6,115 bases of DNA from Bradyrhizobium sp. (GTDB lineage: Bacteria; Pseudomonadota; Alphaproteobacteria; Rhizobiales; Xanthobacteraceae), in contig JAQGKC010000118.1 of assembly GCA_028290305.1 (NCBI GenBank), forward strand, positions 1 to 6,115, read 5' to 3'. The notes below the pieces were generated by a model. It was not told the origin of the DNA, ran no database searches, and saw only the letters and a program-made list of their open reading frames with translations. The translations under genes and the position numbers were made by a program. This document shows, piece after piece, positions 1-6,023 of this stretch. Positions within the stretch are counted from its first letter, which is position 1; each line of letters begins with the position of its first letter.

Positions 1-1218
1 ATGTTCCTTCGTTTTCGGAATGGCACCGCTCGCCCGCAAACCATCGATTTCGGCCGCACTGAATCCGAGCTGCCGGAGAACCTCGTCGTTGTGTTCTCCA
101 ATCTTTGGGGCACGCTTGGCGGACACCTTGGCAACGCCATGCACCTGAAGCGGGCTGCTGATCGTGGACGTCAGCTTGCCGCAGGAGCCGTCGAGTGGAA
201 CGATGATGTCGTTCGCCCGGAGCTGGGGATCGTTGACCACCTCTTGCGGCCCACGCACCGCTCCGAACGTCACGTGAACGCCATTGAACACCTCGTACCA
301 ATGGGCCATCGGCTCGGCACAGAAGATCTCGTCGAGGATCGCCGTGAGCTGCGGCATATTCGCCATCAGCTTCGCCGGACCGGAAAAGCGCGGATCGGTC
401 AGAAGATCGGGACGGCCGATGGCCTTGGCGACGGCTGCCAGCTTGTCGGGCGTGATGAGGAGAACGAACCAGGTATCATCCTTGGCGCGCCAGACGTTCA
501 TTGCCGCATTGGCAGGGTTCTTGCGATCGTGCAGCCCGAAGAATTTCGCCTCGCACAGCGCAGCCTGGATCGAGACACTGGCGGACCACACGCCTTCGGC
601 GAGCAGCGAGGTCGTGACATGCGCCCCCTCGCCGGTGCGCTCGCGACGATATAAAGCAGTGACGATCGCCGAATAGAGGCCGACGGCGGTCGCGTTGTCA
701 CCGCTGCCGGCCACCGGCCAGGTTGGCGGCGCGCCGAGATCGCGCGTCATCGACAGCAACCCGCTGCGTGCCCAGTACGACGTGATGTCAAAGCCGGGGA
801 GATCCGCATCCGGCCCCTTATCGCCGAAACCGGTGATGTCGGCGTAGATCAGCCGTGGATTCCACCGCACCACGTCTTCATATTCGAGTTTCAGTCGCGC
901 GCGTGCCGGGTGCGGCGTGTTGACGATGAGAACGTCGGCCCATTTGACGAGCTTTTCGAGAACCTGATGGGCGCTCGGCGACTTCAGATCGAGCGCCATA
1001 CCCCGCTTATTGCGATTGGCGAGGTGCCAGGGGTAAGGATCCTCCGCGACCGGTTGCGGTGGCATGTTGTGCGCGTGCCGCCACAGTTCGCCGCTCGGCG
1101 GCTCCACCTTGATGACGTCAGCGCCGAAATCCGACAAGATCACCGCAGCGCTGGGGCCAGCGATGAAGCTCGCCAGATCTACCACTTTCAGTCCTGAGAA
1201 AATATTGTTGCTCGCCAT
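1..1218 (-). CDS. CaiB/BaiF family class III CoA-transferase (3' end cut by window edge)
   Basis: This enzyme probably moves CoA from a donor thioester to a carboxylic acid in the cytoplasm, which would activate the substrate for the rest of the operon. I translated 406 codons from ATG 1218 with no stop before the window edge; the family is usually about 400 residues, so only the last few codons should be missing. The N-terminus has the family pattern: GLKVVDLASFIAGP (about residues 9-22), then FGADVIKVEPPSGE (31-44). Residues 68-132 carry NRNKRG...LDLKSP and NPRLIYADITGFG. GSGDN at 171-175 places Asp174 where formyl-CoA transferase has its catalytic Asp169. RTGEGAHV follows at about 192. The start has AAGGA at 1228-1224, five bases upstream. 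It is the last visible operon gene, 38 bases after the hydratase stop. Family call is firm; acid substrate and CoA donor are unknown. Confidence 0.93.
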   Translation of the reverse strand, partial: MASNNIFSGLKVVDLASFIAGPSAAVILSDFGADVIKVEPPSGELWRHAHNMPPQPVAEDPYPWHLANRNKRGMALDLKSPSAHQVLEKLVKWADVLIVNTPHPARARLKLEYEDVVRWNPRLIYADITGFGDKGPDADLPGFDITSYWARSGLLSMTRDLGAPPTWPVAGSGDNATAVGLYSAIVTALYRRERTGEGAHVTTSLLAEGVWSASVSIQAALCEAKFFGLHDRKNPANAAMNVWRAKDDTWFVLLITPDKLAAVAKAIGRPDLLTDPRFSGPAKLMANMPQLTAILDEIFCAEPMAHWYEVFNGVHVTFGAVRGPQEVVNDPQLRANDIIVPLDGSCGKLTSTISSPLQVHGVAKVSAKRAPKIGEHNDEVLRQLGFSAAEIDGLRASGAIPKTKEH

Positions 1219-1256
1219 GGCTGTCCTTTCTGAACTCGCTGTGTGCGGCGGCTGCT

Positions 1257-2108
1257 TCACCGACCGCGGAACTTCGGTGCACGTTTCTCGAGGAAGGCGG
1301 AGGTGCCTTCCTTCTTGTCTTCGGTGGCGGCGCAGATGCCGAAATAGGAAGCTTCCAGGGCAAGCCCTTCGCTTTGGCTGGTGTCCATCCCCTTATTGGC
1401 CGCCTCCAGGGAGAACTTCACGGCGATCGGCGCATTGGCTGCGATCTGCTTCAGGATCGTCTCGGCGCGATCGATCAGGCTGCCTGTAGAAACGACTTCA
1501 TTGACGAGGCCGATACGATAGGCTTCCTGGGCGGAGATCGTCTCGCCGGTGAGGATCAGCTGCAGCGCACGGCCCTTGCCGACCAGGCGCGGCAGGCGTT
1601 GCGTGCCGCCACCGCCGGGTAATAGCCCAAGCTTCACCTCGGGCTGCCCAAACTTGGCATGTTCGACGGCAATCCTGATGGTGCAAGCCATCGCCGTCTC
1701 GCAGCCGCCGCCCAGCGCAAAACCGTTGATCGCCGCGATCACCGGCTTGCCGAGGTTTTCGACGAGGTCCAGCACACCTTGGCCGAACCGGCTGGATTCC
1801 TCCGCGTCAAAGGCATCGACATTCGCAAGTTCGCTGATGTCGGCGCCGGCGATGAAGGCCTTGTCGCCTGCGCCGGTGAGAATCACGCCGTGCACCGACG
1901 CATCGCCCTTTGCGTCTTCGAACGCGGCCCGCAAATCGGTCCAGGTCGGCGTGTTGAGCGCGTTGAGCACCTTGGGCCGATTGACCGTCACGTAAGCGAT
2001 CGAGCCCTTTTTTTCGTACTGGACGTTCGCAAGCGCCAACGCCGCCCGGGACGAGGAGTTGGGTATTGTTGCAGGCGAAGGGGTGACCGGTGCGGCTTGC
2101 GAAGTCAT
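1257..2108 (-). CDS. Enoyl-CoA hydratase (crotonase family)
   Basis: It is predicted to add water across the double bond of a 2-enoyl-CoA to give a 3-hydroxyacyl-CoA in the cytoplasm. The 283-residue protein has the crotonase oxyanion-hole segment KAFIAGADISEL (83-94) and the signature INGFALGGGCE (127-137). Glu137 and Glu157 (in FGQPEVKLGLLPGGGGTQRL, 153-172) match the two catalytic glutamates of mammalian enoyl-CoA hydratase, so it should be an active hydratase. The C-terminus FLEKRAPKFRGR is typical. I chose ATG 2108 over in-frame ATG 2114 because AAGGAG (2122-2117) is 8 bases from the former and only 2 from the latter. The first 25 or so residues are an Ala/Pro/Ser-rich extension beyond the usual length of about 260. 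It lies between the acyl-CoA dehydrogenase and CoA-transferase genes, as expected for the step after dehydrogenation. A CaiD-like role is possible but not shown. Confidence 0.95.
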   Translation of the reverse strand: MTSQAAPVTPSPATIPNSSSRAALALANVQYEKKGSIAYVTVNRPKVLNALNTPTWTDLRAAFEDAKGDASVHGVILTGAGDKAFIAGADISELANVDAFDAEESSRFGQGVLDLVENLGKPVIAAINGFALGGGCETAMACTIRIAVEHAKFGQPEVKLGLLPGGGGTQRLPRLVGKGRALQLILTGETISAQEAYRIGLVNEVVSTGSLIDRAETILKQIAANAPIAVKFSLEAANKGMDTSQSEGLALEASYFGICAATEDKKEGTSAFLEKRAPKFRGR

Positions 2109-2116
2109 AATCATGT

Positions 2117-2122
2117 CTCCTT
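2117..2122 (-). promoter_or_regulatory. Ribosome binding site deciding the hydratase start
   Basis: AAGGAG on the minus strand stands 2 bases before ATG 2114 and 8 bases before ATG 2108. Normal spacing of 5-9 bases favours the downstream ATG, removing two residues (Met-Ile) from the longer reading. Confidence 0.75.
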
Positions 2123-2134
2123 GTTTGGGGAGCA

Positions 2135-2154
2135 GCCGGCGCCGGAGCGCCGGC
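2135..2154 (-). other. GC-rich intercistronic hairpin between acyl-CoA dehydrogenase and hydratase genes
   Basis: GCCGGCGC at 2135-2142 and GCGCCGGC at 2147-2154 form a perfect 8-bp stem with a 4-base loop. It starts about 10 bases after the dehydrogenase stop (2165) and ends 12 bases before the hydratase ribosome binding site. No U-tract follows on the minus strand, so a full intrinsic terminator is unlikely. An mRNA processing, stability or attenuation role is inferred. Confidence 0.6.
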
Positions 2155-2164
2155 CGCAGGGATG

Positions 2165-3385
2165 TCACACGAAGGCGCCGTGACCGGTGATGGCTTTGCC
2201 GACGATCAGATTCTGCATCTGATACGTACCTTCGTAGGAGTAGAGCGCCTCGGCATCGGCGAAGAAGCGCGCGACATTGTAGTCGGCGACGATGCCGTTG
2301 CCGCCCAGGACCTCGCGTCCCCATGAGACCGTCTCGCGCGATTTCGACGTGCAGAACGCCTTCGCCAGCGCCGCATGATGGTCGCCGAGCTTGCCTTCGT
2401 CATCGAGCTGCGCCAGGCGGAGCATCAGGCACTGGCACGCGGTCAGATTGGCAAGCATCTTGGCGAGCAGATCCTGAATCATCTGGAACGAGGCGATCGG
2501 CTTGCCGAATTGCAGTCGCTCCTGGGCGTATTTGACGGTTGCTTCGAACGCGCCCATCTGGATGCCGGTTGACGCCCAACCCACCATGTATCGCGTCATC
2601 CGCAGCACGCGTGCGGTATCGCGGAACGAGTTGCCGCCCTGCAGCCGGTTCGCCTCGGACACCCGTACATCCTTCAGCGTGATCTGGCCGTTCTGGACCA
2701 CCTTTAGCGCGATCTTGTGCTCGATTTTCTCAACGCTGAAACCGGGCGTCGACTTGTTCTCGACAATGAATCCTTTCACCTGATTGTCGCCAAGGTCGCG
2801 CGCCCAGATGATGGAGACGTCGCACCATGGCGCGTTGCCGATCCACCGCTTCTGTCCATTGAGAATCCAGGTATCGCCTTCGCGCTTGGCCGTCGTGGTC
2901 AGACCGCCGCTCGTTCCCGAACCAACCAGCGGCTCGGTGAGGCCGAAGCAGCCGATCTTTTCCCACCGCGCCATCGGCGGCAGCCATTTCTGCTTCTGCT
3001 CCTCGGAGCCATCGAGATAGATCGATCCCATGGCCAGGCCGCTGTGCACGCCGAAGAAGGTGCAGAACGACGCGTCGGTGCGCGCCAGTTCCATCGCGAC
3101 GAAACCGAACAGCTTCTGGCTACCGCCGGCGCAACCGTAGCCCTCAAAGCCGAGCCCGCCGAGGCCCAGTTCCTTGAACGACGGCAGCAATTCGAATGGA
3201 AACGCGTCATCGGACCAATACTTGTTGATGATCGGCTGGACCTTGGTCTCCATATAGGTCCGCACCTTATGGACGAGCGCTCGCTCCTCTGGGGTGAGAA
3301 GGTCGACCAACTGATAGAAATCGCCGTTGGGTACGGGCGCCGGCTTCGGCGCGCCGGGCTTGGTTGCTGCTGTTGCAGTGGACAT
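2165..3385 (-). CDS. Acyl-CoA dehydrogenase, glutaryl-CoA dehydrogenase/ACX4-like clade
   Basis: This FAD enzyme should introduce the 2,3 double bond into an acyl-CoA, feeding the hydratase. The 406-residue product has the full family layout: helical N-terminal domain (about 22-142), flavin-contact segment CFGLTEP (146-152), NGQKRWIGN (176-184), the RLQFGKPIASFQ helix (290-301) and GREVLGGNGI (356-365). Glu385 in YSYEGTYQ aligns with the catalytic base Glu370 of human glutaryl-CoA dehydrogenase (GCDH). FEGYGCAGGS (80-89) also recalls GCDH, but the residues aligned with GCDH Arg94 and Ser98, which hold the distal carboxylate, are Cys108 and Gly112. VVQNGQI and NSFRDT resemble plant ACX4 more. 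Glutaryl-CoA is therefore an unlikely substrate, and a short-chain or branched acyl-CoA is more plausible. EPLVGSGTSG is less canonical than the usual EP.SGSD. The first 20 residues are a low-complexity Ala/Pro/Lys tail. AGGAG stands 6 bases before ATG 3385. The electron acceptor is unknown. Confidence 0.94.
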   Translation of the reverse strand: MSTATAATKPGAPKPAPVPNGDFYQLVDLLTPEERALVHKVRTYMETKVQPIINKYWSDDAFPFELLPSFKELGLGGLGFEGYGCAGGSQKLFGFVAMELARTDASFCTFFGVHSGLAMGSIYLDGSEEQKQKWLPPMARWEKIGCFGLTEPLVGSGTSGGLTTTAKREGDTWILNGQKRWIGNAPWCDVSIIWARDLGDNQVKGFIVENKSTPGFSVEKIEHKIALKVVQNGQITLKDVRVSEANRLQGGNSFRDTARVLRMTRYMVGWASTGIQMGAFEATVKYAQERLQFGKPIASFQMIQDLLAKMLANLTACQCLMLRLAQLDDEGKLGDHHAALAKAFCTSKSRETVSWGREVLGGNGIVADYNVARFFADAEALYSYEGTYQMQNLIVGKAITGHGAFV

Positions 3386-3463
3386 TTGGAACTCCTGATG
3401 CTGTGGCTTGAAAGCCGGAAAGATTGATGGACGTGTTGGATATGCGATCGATCGCGCCGGTGG

Positions 3464-3479
3464 CGCCTGACCTCAGGCG
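3464..3479 (-). other. Perfect 7+7 dyad overlapping the hydroxyacyl-CoA dehydrogenase stop codon
   Basis: CGCCTGA and TCAGGCG flank a 2-base centre, and the stop codon (3475-3473) lies inside one arm. In RNA this would be a 6-bp stem with a 4-base loop. No U-tract follows, so termination is unlikely. It could protect the upstream mRNA end or cause partial polarity before the acyl-CoA dehydrogenase gene 78 bases further on. Confidence 0.5.
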
Positions 3480-4450
3480 ACTGTCGCCTTCGATTTCGTC
3501 TGGCTCGACTTGGCAACCTTGTTGCGCAGCTCAATCAGGCCGAGCAGGACTTCGTCGCGTTCCGACGCGAGTTCGTCGATCGAACGCGATCCGACCTCGG
3601 CATGGACGCTGTCGATAAGCTTCTTTTGCACTTCCGGAGTCAGCACCGGCGAGCCGAGGGTCTTCCACCAGGCCGTCATCGGGCCGGAGAACTGCTGGAA
3701 GAAGTGCTCGATGCCGCCCGGGCCGCCGCCGAGGTGGTTGAGCATCATGTTGCCCATGATGCCCCAACGTAGGCCCGGGCCCCAGCACAGGGCGGTGTCG
3801 ACGTCGGCGGCGCTCACGACGCCCTCGGCGACGAGGTAATAAACCTCGCGCGCCAATGCGGCCTGCAAACGGTTAGCGACGTGGCCGGGCATCTCCTTGT
3901 TGACGCGTACCGTCCGCTGGCCGATCGACGTGTAAAATTCCGCTGCGCGCTGGATCGTGTTCTCCGACGTCTTTGCTCCGCCGACGATCTCGACCAGCGG
4001 GACCAGATGCGGCGGATTGAACGGGTGGCCGATCACGCAGCGCTCGGGATGCATCTCGCATGCCGACTGGATCTCGCTCATGGTCAAGCCCGACGAGCTC
4101 GAGGCGATGATGACGCTGGGATGCAGCACTTCGTCCAGCTGACGATAAAGCGTCTTCTTGAACTCGATCTTCTCAGGTCCGTTTTCCTGGACCAGATCGG
4201 CATCCTTGACGGCGTCCGTCAGCGCCGCGGTGAATGACAGCCTGCTCTGGGAGGCGCCGGATGCGAGGCCAAGCCGTTGCAACGCCGGCCAAGCCGCCGC
4301 AACAAAGCGCTTCAGTGCCGCTTCCGCGCCCGGCGCAACGTCTGTCGCCACCACGTCAAGGCCGTGGGCAAGGAAGAGTGCGGCCCAGCTTGCACCGATC
4401 ACGCCCGTGCCGATGATGGCAATCCGGCGAATGGGTTTGTTTTGCGACAT
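3473..4450 (-). CDS. 3-hydroxyacyl-CoA dehydrogenase family protein, L-carnitine dehydrogenase-like
   Basis: It is an NAD-dependent oxidoreductase predicted to oxidise a 3-hydroxyl group to a ketone. The 325-residue protein begins with a Rossmann fold: IAIIGTGVIGASWA (10-23), then Asp37 at the end of the second strand (VVATDV), which favours NAD over NADP. SSSSGL (117-122) and GHPFNPPHLVPLVEIVGG (141-158) follow; His142 and Glu154 fit the catalytic dyad, and Asn193 in VANRLQ is the usual conserved residue. The C-terminal domain has GPGLRWGIMGNMMLNHLGG (224-242), which resembles L-carnitine dehydrogenase and lambda-crystallin-type proteins more than FadB-type enzymes, and a Lys/Ser-rich tail. 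I chose ATG 4450 because AAGGAG lies 7 bases upstream and the Rossmann fold begins right after it; the longer reading to 4534 would overlap the upstream gene. The upstream stop is 1 base away, indicating translational coupling. Whether it acts on a CoA ester or a free hydroxy acid is unresolved. Confidence 0.92.
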   Translation of the reverse strand: MSQNKPIRRIAIIGTGVIGASWAALFLAHGLDVVATDVAPGAEAALKRFVAAAWPALQRLGLASGASQSRLSFTAALTDAVKDADLVQENGPEKIEFKKTLYRQLDEVLHPSVIIASSSSGLTMSEIQSACEMHPERCVIGHPFNPPHLVPLVEIVGGAKTSENTIQRAAEFYTSIGQRTVRVNKEMPGHVANRLQAALAREVYYLVAEGVVSAADVDTALCWGPGLRWGIMGNMMLNHLGGGPGGIEHFFQQFSGPMTAWWKTLGSPVLTPEVQKKLIDSVHAEVGSRSIDELASERDEVLLGLIELRNKVAKSSQTKSKATVA

Positions 4451-4451
4451 A

Positions 4452-5381
4452 TCACTTCTCCTTCGGGATTTCGGCGTATGCGATGCCGGTGAGGTTGCCC
4501 TGCGCGTAGAGGAAATTTCGTTCACCGGATCCATCGAGCCGTGCGGAGTAAACCGAACCGGCGAAATCGGTCACGAACATGCGATCGTTTGGAACGTCGA
4601 GCGCGATACCGATTCCCTCCATGAGATGGGTCACCACGATCTCCGGCTCGACAGGCTTGTTGTCGATCGAGGCCCGGCTCACCGTGTTGCCGCGCGGAGG
4701 GTCGCCGCGGTCGGTCCAGTAGAGAACACGACTTTTGTGGTCGAGCTCGATATCGATCGGCTCCGGCAGTCCGTCGTAGAAGATCTCGACGTCGGACCTG
4801 GTCGCTGCAGTTTGGCCGGCGGGAATCTCGACATTGGCACGAAAGAGGCGACCGAGCCCGGCATTGTCCGGGCCTTTTTGCGTCCAGTAGATATGTCCGA
4901 ATTTCGGGTCGATCGTCAGTCCGACGCACCATCGTGTCTGATCTCGGCTGTCGGCTTCGCCGCGCCCCGCTTCGATGAGCGTCTCCAGCCGCGTCCCGTC
5001 GAGATTGCAGCGCATGACGCGCATGCCCTCGCGGTCGCACCAATAGAGCTTGCCGCCTTTCTTATCGAGGATGATCTGCTTCGGAGTGTGGGTCGCTCCC
5101 TGCGCGACGACTGTCTTGCGGTTCTTGCCGTCGATGTCGGCGCGCTCGATGGACCCGTCATCCAGGTTTGGGATGCCCATGTTGGTCCAGTAGATATGGC
5201 CAGCCTCAACATCGACGACGATGCCGTCGGGCAAATGGCAATCCGACACGATGGTCTTTCGGTCGGAACCGTCCGTATTCATGGAGTGAATACGGCCGGC
5301 GTTCAGCTCAAGAACAAACAAGCGAGGGACGACAACGCTGGCGCCAGCGCTTCGATGGTTCTTCTCGACGGCTTGAGACAT
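4452..5381 (-). CDS. YWTD (LDL-receptor class B-like) six-bladed beta-propeller protein
   Basis: The function is not known. The 309-residue product shows six spaced repeats that fit a six-bladed propeller: FVLE (22-25), YWTN (64-67), YWCD (113-116), YWTQ (165-168), YWTD (221-224) and FVTD (269-272). Most are followed by a basic or small-residue strand ending in DG (NTDGSDRKTI, DIDGKNRKTV, NLDGTRLETL, RLDGSGERNF). This is the LDL-receptor class B pattern, overlapping broadly with SMP-30/gluconolactonase-like annotations. No signal peptide or membrane segment is visible, so it is probably cytoplasmic, unlike animal YWTD domains. It is the first operon gene, ending 1 base before the dehydrogenase start. 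A lactonase/hydrolase or ligand-binding role for the pathway substrate is inference only. Start ATG 5381 is preceded by a weak AGGTG 5 bases away; the frame stays open to 5582 but that part has no propeller sequence and looks non-coding. Confidence 0.88.
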   Translation of the reverse strand: MSQAVEKNHRSAGASVVVPRLFVLELNAGRIHSMNTDGSDRKTIVSDCHLPDGIVVDVEAGHIYWTNMGIPNLDDGSIERADIDGKNRKTVVAQGATHTPKQIILDKKGGKLYWCDREGMRVMRCNLDGTRLETLIEAGRGEADSRDQTRWCVGLTIDPKFGHIYWTQKGPDNAGLGRLFRANVEIPAGQTAATRSDVEIFYDGLPEPIDIELDHKSRVLYWTDRGDPPRGNTVSRASIDNKPVEPEIVVTHLMEGIGIALDVPNDRMFVTDFAGSVYSARLDGSGERNFLYAQGNLTGIAYAEIPKEK

Positions 5382-5412
5382 GCGGCACCTATATTGCGAT
5401 CTGGCACGAATT

Positions 5413-5429
5413 CGGTCAGCGACTGACCG
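5413..5429. promoter_or_regulatory. Perfect palindrome, candidate repressor operator for the operon
   Basis: CGGTCAG (5413-5419) and CTGACCG (5423-5429) are exact inverted arms around CGA, centred 40 bases upstream of the first operon start. GCGACTG also repeats directly at 5419-5425 and 5429-5435. A 7-bp dyad with a short centre, just downstream of a candidate -10 box, fits a TetR- or GntR-type repressor site, regulators often seen on acyl-CoA pathways. No regulator gene is in the window, so the protein is unknown. Confidence 0.55.
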
Positions 5430-5442
5430 CGACTGTGCTGCG

Positions 5443-5471
5443 ATTATTGGCCAGGATATTGAATGGGACGA
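5443..5471 (-). promoter_or_regulatory. Candidate promoter of the five-gene operon
   Basis: On the minus strand AATAAT (5448-5443) matches the sigma-70 -10 consensus at 5 of 6 positions. A 17-base spacer leads to a weak -35 (about 3 of 6) at 5471-5466. Transcription would begin near 5436, placing the 5413-5429 palindrome just inside the transcript. A 10-bp palindrome GACGATCGTC (5467-5476) covers the -35 and could be a second protein site. Position and spacing are plausible, but the -35 match is poor. Confidence 0.3.
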
Positions 5472-5595
5472 TCGTCGCTGGGATGGTTGTGCTTTTCCGT
5501 CAAGCGAGCCAGTCGCGCTTGCGTGGAGGGTGCTGCGAACCGCCGTCCGATAGCGGGGCTTGCTTCCCTGGCGAGCACACACTGACTTTCACGCA

Positions 5596-5747
5596 ATGCG
5601 GTTCAATCTCGGCAGGTTCTTCCGCAAAACGAAACCCATAGAAAGCTAGAGTGCGTCCGCTGCGGCTACCCGCACATGGAGCGCAATCTTGCTCACGAAT
5701 TTTTTATTCCTTCGTTACTGCCTGCCGGGCTTCAAAGTCAGCGTTGA
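5596..5747 (+). pseudogene. Possible decayed mini-gene with a CxxC motif
   Basis: ATG 5596 opens a frame reading MRFNLGRFFRKTKPIES that stops at TAG 5647-5649. The frame shifted back by one base (from CTA 5646) continues directly as LECVRCGYPHMERNLAHEF and stops at 5747. The joined reading looks like a small basic protein with one Cys-x-x-Cys pair, as in a half zinc ribbon. One missing base near 5646 would explain the break. There is no good ribosome binding site before 5596 and the composition is weak, so chance is a serious alternative. Confidence 0.2.
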
Positions 5748-5763
5748 GGCCCCAAATCACATA

Positions 5764-5782
5764 TTGGATGATAATCATCATC
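5764..5782. promoter_or_regulatory. Fur-box-like dyad upstream of the small plus-strand gene
   Basis: GATGAT (5767-5772) and ATCATC (5774-5779) are perfect arms around one A. Aligned over 19 bases, the site matches the classical Fur consensus at 14 positions, including the uninterrupted core ATGATAATCAT. It lies 53-71 bases before the start of the small gene, within promoter distance. Alphaproteobacterial Fur/Mur/Irr sites often differ from the enterobacterial consensus and AT-rich DNA can match by chance, so the regulator is a guess. Confidence 0.4.
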
Positions 5783-5787
5783 TCATG

Positions 5788-5811
5788 ATAAAACTCATTA
5801 TAAAACTCATT
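5788..5811. repeat. 12-bp perfect tandem repeat
   Basis: ATAAAACTCATT occurs twice with no gap (5788-5799 and 5800-5811). The unit is close to one helical turn, so the copies lie on nearly the same DNA face. The second copy contains TATAAA (5799-5804), a possible -10 box for the small gene. It may be paired regulator sites or simple slippage. Confidence 0.85.
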
Positions 5812-5821
5812 CTCTAATGAG
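5806..5821 (+). other. Small hairpin just upstream of the small-gene ribosome binding site
   Basis: CTCATT (5806-5811) and AATGAG (5816-5821) pair perfectly around CTCT. The second arm covers the upstream ATG 5817 and ends 5 bases before GGAG (5826-5829), so the real binding site stays free. It is only 6 bp and AU-rich, so it would be weak at most. Confidence 0.35.
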
Positions 5822-5834
5822 GTCTGGAGCGAAA

Positions 5835-6023
5835 ATGGGCGAGGTTATTGGATTCATCCCAAAGTCTGAGCGCGAGCGAGCCCGCCTCGTTCGGGAAGCC
5901 CGCGCGATATATGACAGCATTTTCCCGCCGAATGATCCGTTCAGCGAGCAGTCGGACAGAGCGCCGGTAAGTCATACGGTCGGCGGCGCCCATGTCTATC
6001 TCGGCGACGGGGTTCTCTCGTGA
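5835..6023 (+). CDS. Small conserved hypothetical protein (62 aa), Bradyrhizobium type
   Basis: I do not know its function. The product starts MGEVIGFIPKSERERARLVR and continues through a mixed-charge helix (REARAIYDSIFPPNDPFSEQ) to a small-residue tail ending GVLS. I recall very similar short proteins as frequent hypotheticals in Bradyrhizobium and relatives, often ending in a PVSHTV-like stretch as here (residues about 44-49). There is no signal peptide or membrane segment. I chose ATG 5835 over ATG 5817 because GGAG at 5826-5829 is 5 bases before it and the family normally begins at GEVI. It is transcribed away from the catabolic operon, so a functional link is doubtful. A Fur-like dyad and tandem repeat lie just upstream. 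Its TGA overlaps a GTG start of the next frame by 4 bases. Confidence 0.78.
   Translation: MGEVIGFIPKSERERARLVREARAIYDSIFPPNDPFSEQSDRAPVSHTVGGAHVYLGDGVLS

Larger units (their letters stand above)
5382..5834. other. Intergenic regulatory region between divergent transcription units
   Basis: This 453-base stretch separates the minus-strand operon from the plus-strand small genes. The left third (5382-5480) holds two palindromes and a candidate operon promoter. The middle (5481-5690) shows only a weak inverted repeat (CAAGCG 5501-5506 / CGCTTG 5516-5521) and a possible decayed mini-gene. The right part (about 5690-5830) is distinctly AT-rich and holds the dyad, tandem repeat and hairpin listed separately. 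I found no tRNA or clear terminator. Confidence 0.7.

Noticed and set aside
592..640. Loss of the catalytic Asp in the CoA-transferase, because GEGAHVTTS lacks an Asp
   Set aside because: In formyl-CoA transferase the catalytic Asp169 is in the earlier GDS motif, which is conserved here as GD at residues 173-174.
1..654. Plus-strand open frame of 217 codons
   Set aside because: It is antisense to the CoA-transferase, whose minus-strand translation has clear family motifs, and it has no recognisable sequence.
2109..2324. Extended hydratase start at 2324
   Set aside because: It would overlap the dehydrogenase coding sequence, adds Arg-rich non-family sequence, and ignores the AAGGAG site before 2108.
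2165..3385. Naming the acyl-CoA dehydrogenase gcdH
   Set aside because: The residues that bind the distal carboxylate in GCDH appear to be replaced by Cys and Gly.
2717..3427. Plus-strand open frame of 236 codons
   Set aside because: Antisense shadow of the acyl-CoA dehydrogenase.
3464..3479. Intrinsic terminator after the hydroxyacyl-CoA dehydrogenase gene
   Set aside because: The dyad has a 2-base centre and no following U-tract, and the next gene is in the same direction with a good ribosome binding site.
4158..5426. Long plus-strand open frame (422 codons) opposite the propeller and dehydrogenase genes
   Set aside because: It lies antisense to two clearly recognisable genes and shows no domain; GC-rich third positions commonly produce such open shadows.
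5382..5582. Extended start of the propeller gene at 5582
   Set aside because: The added 67 residues have no propeller pattern and cover the palindromes and candidate promoter.
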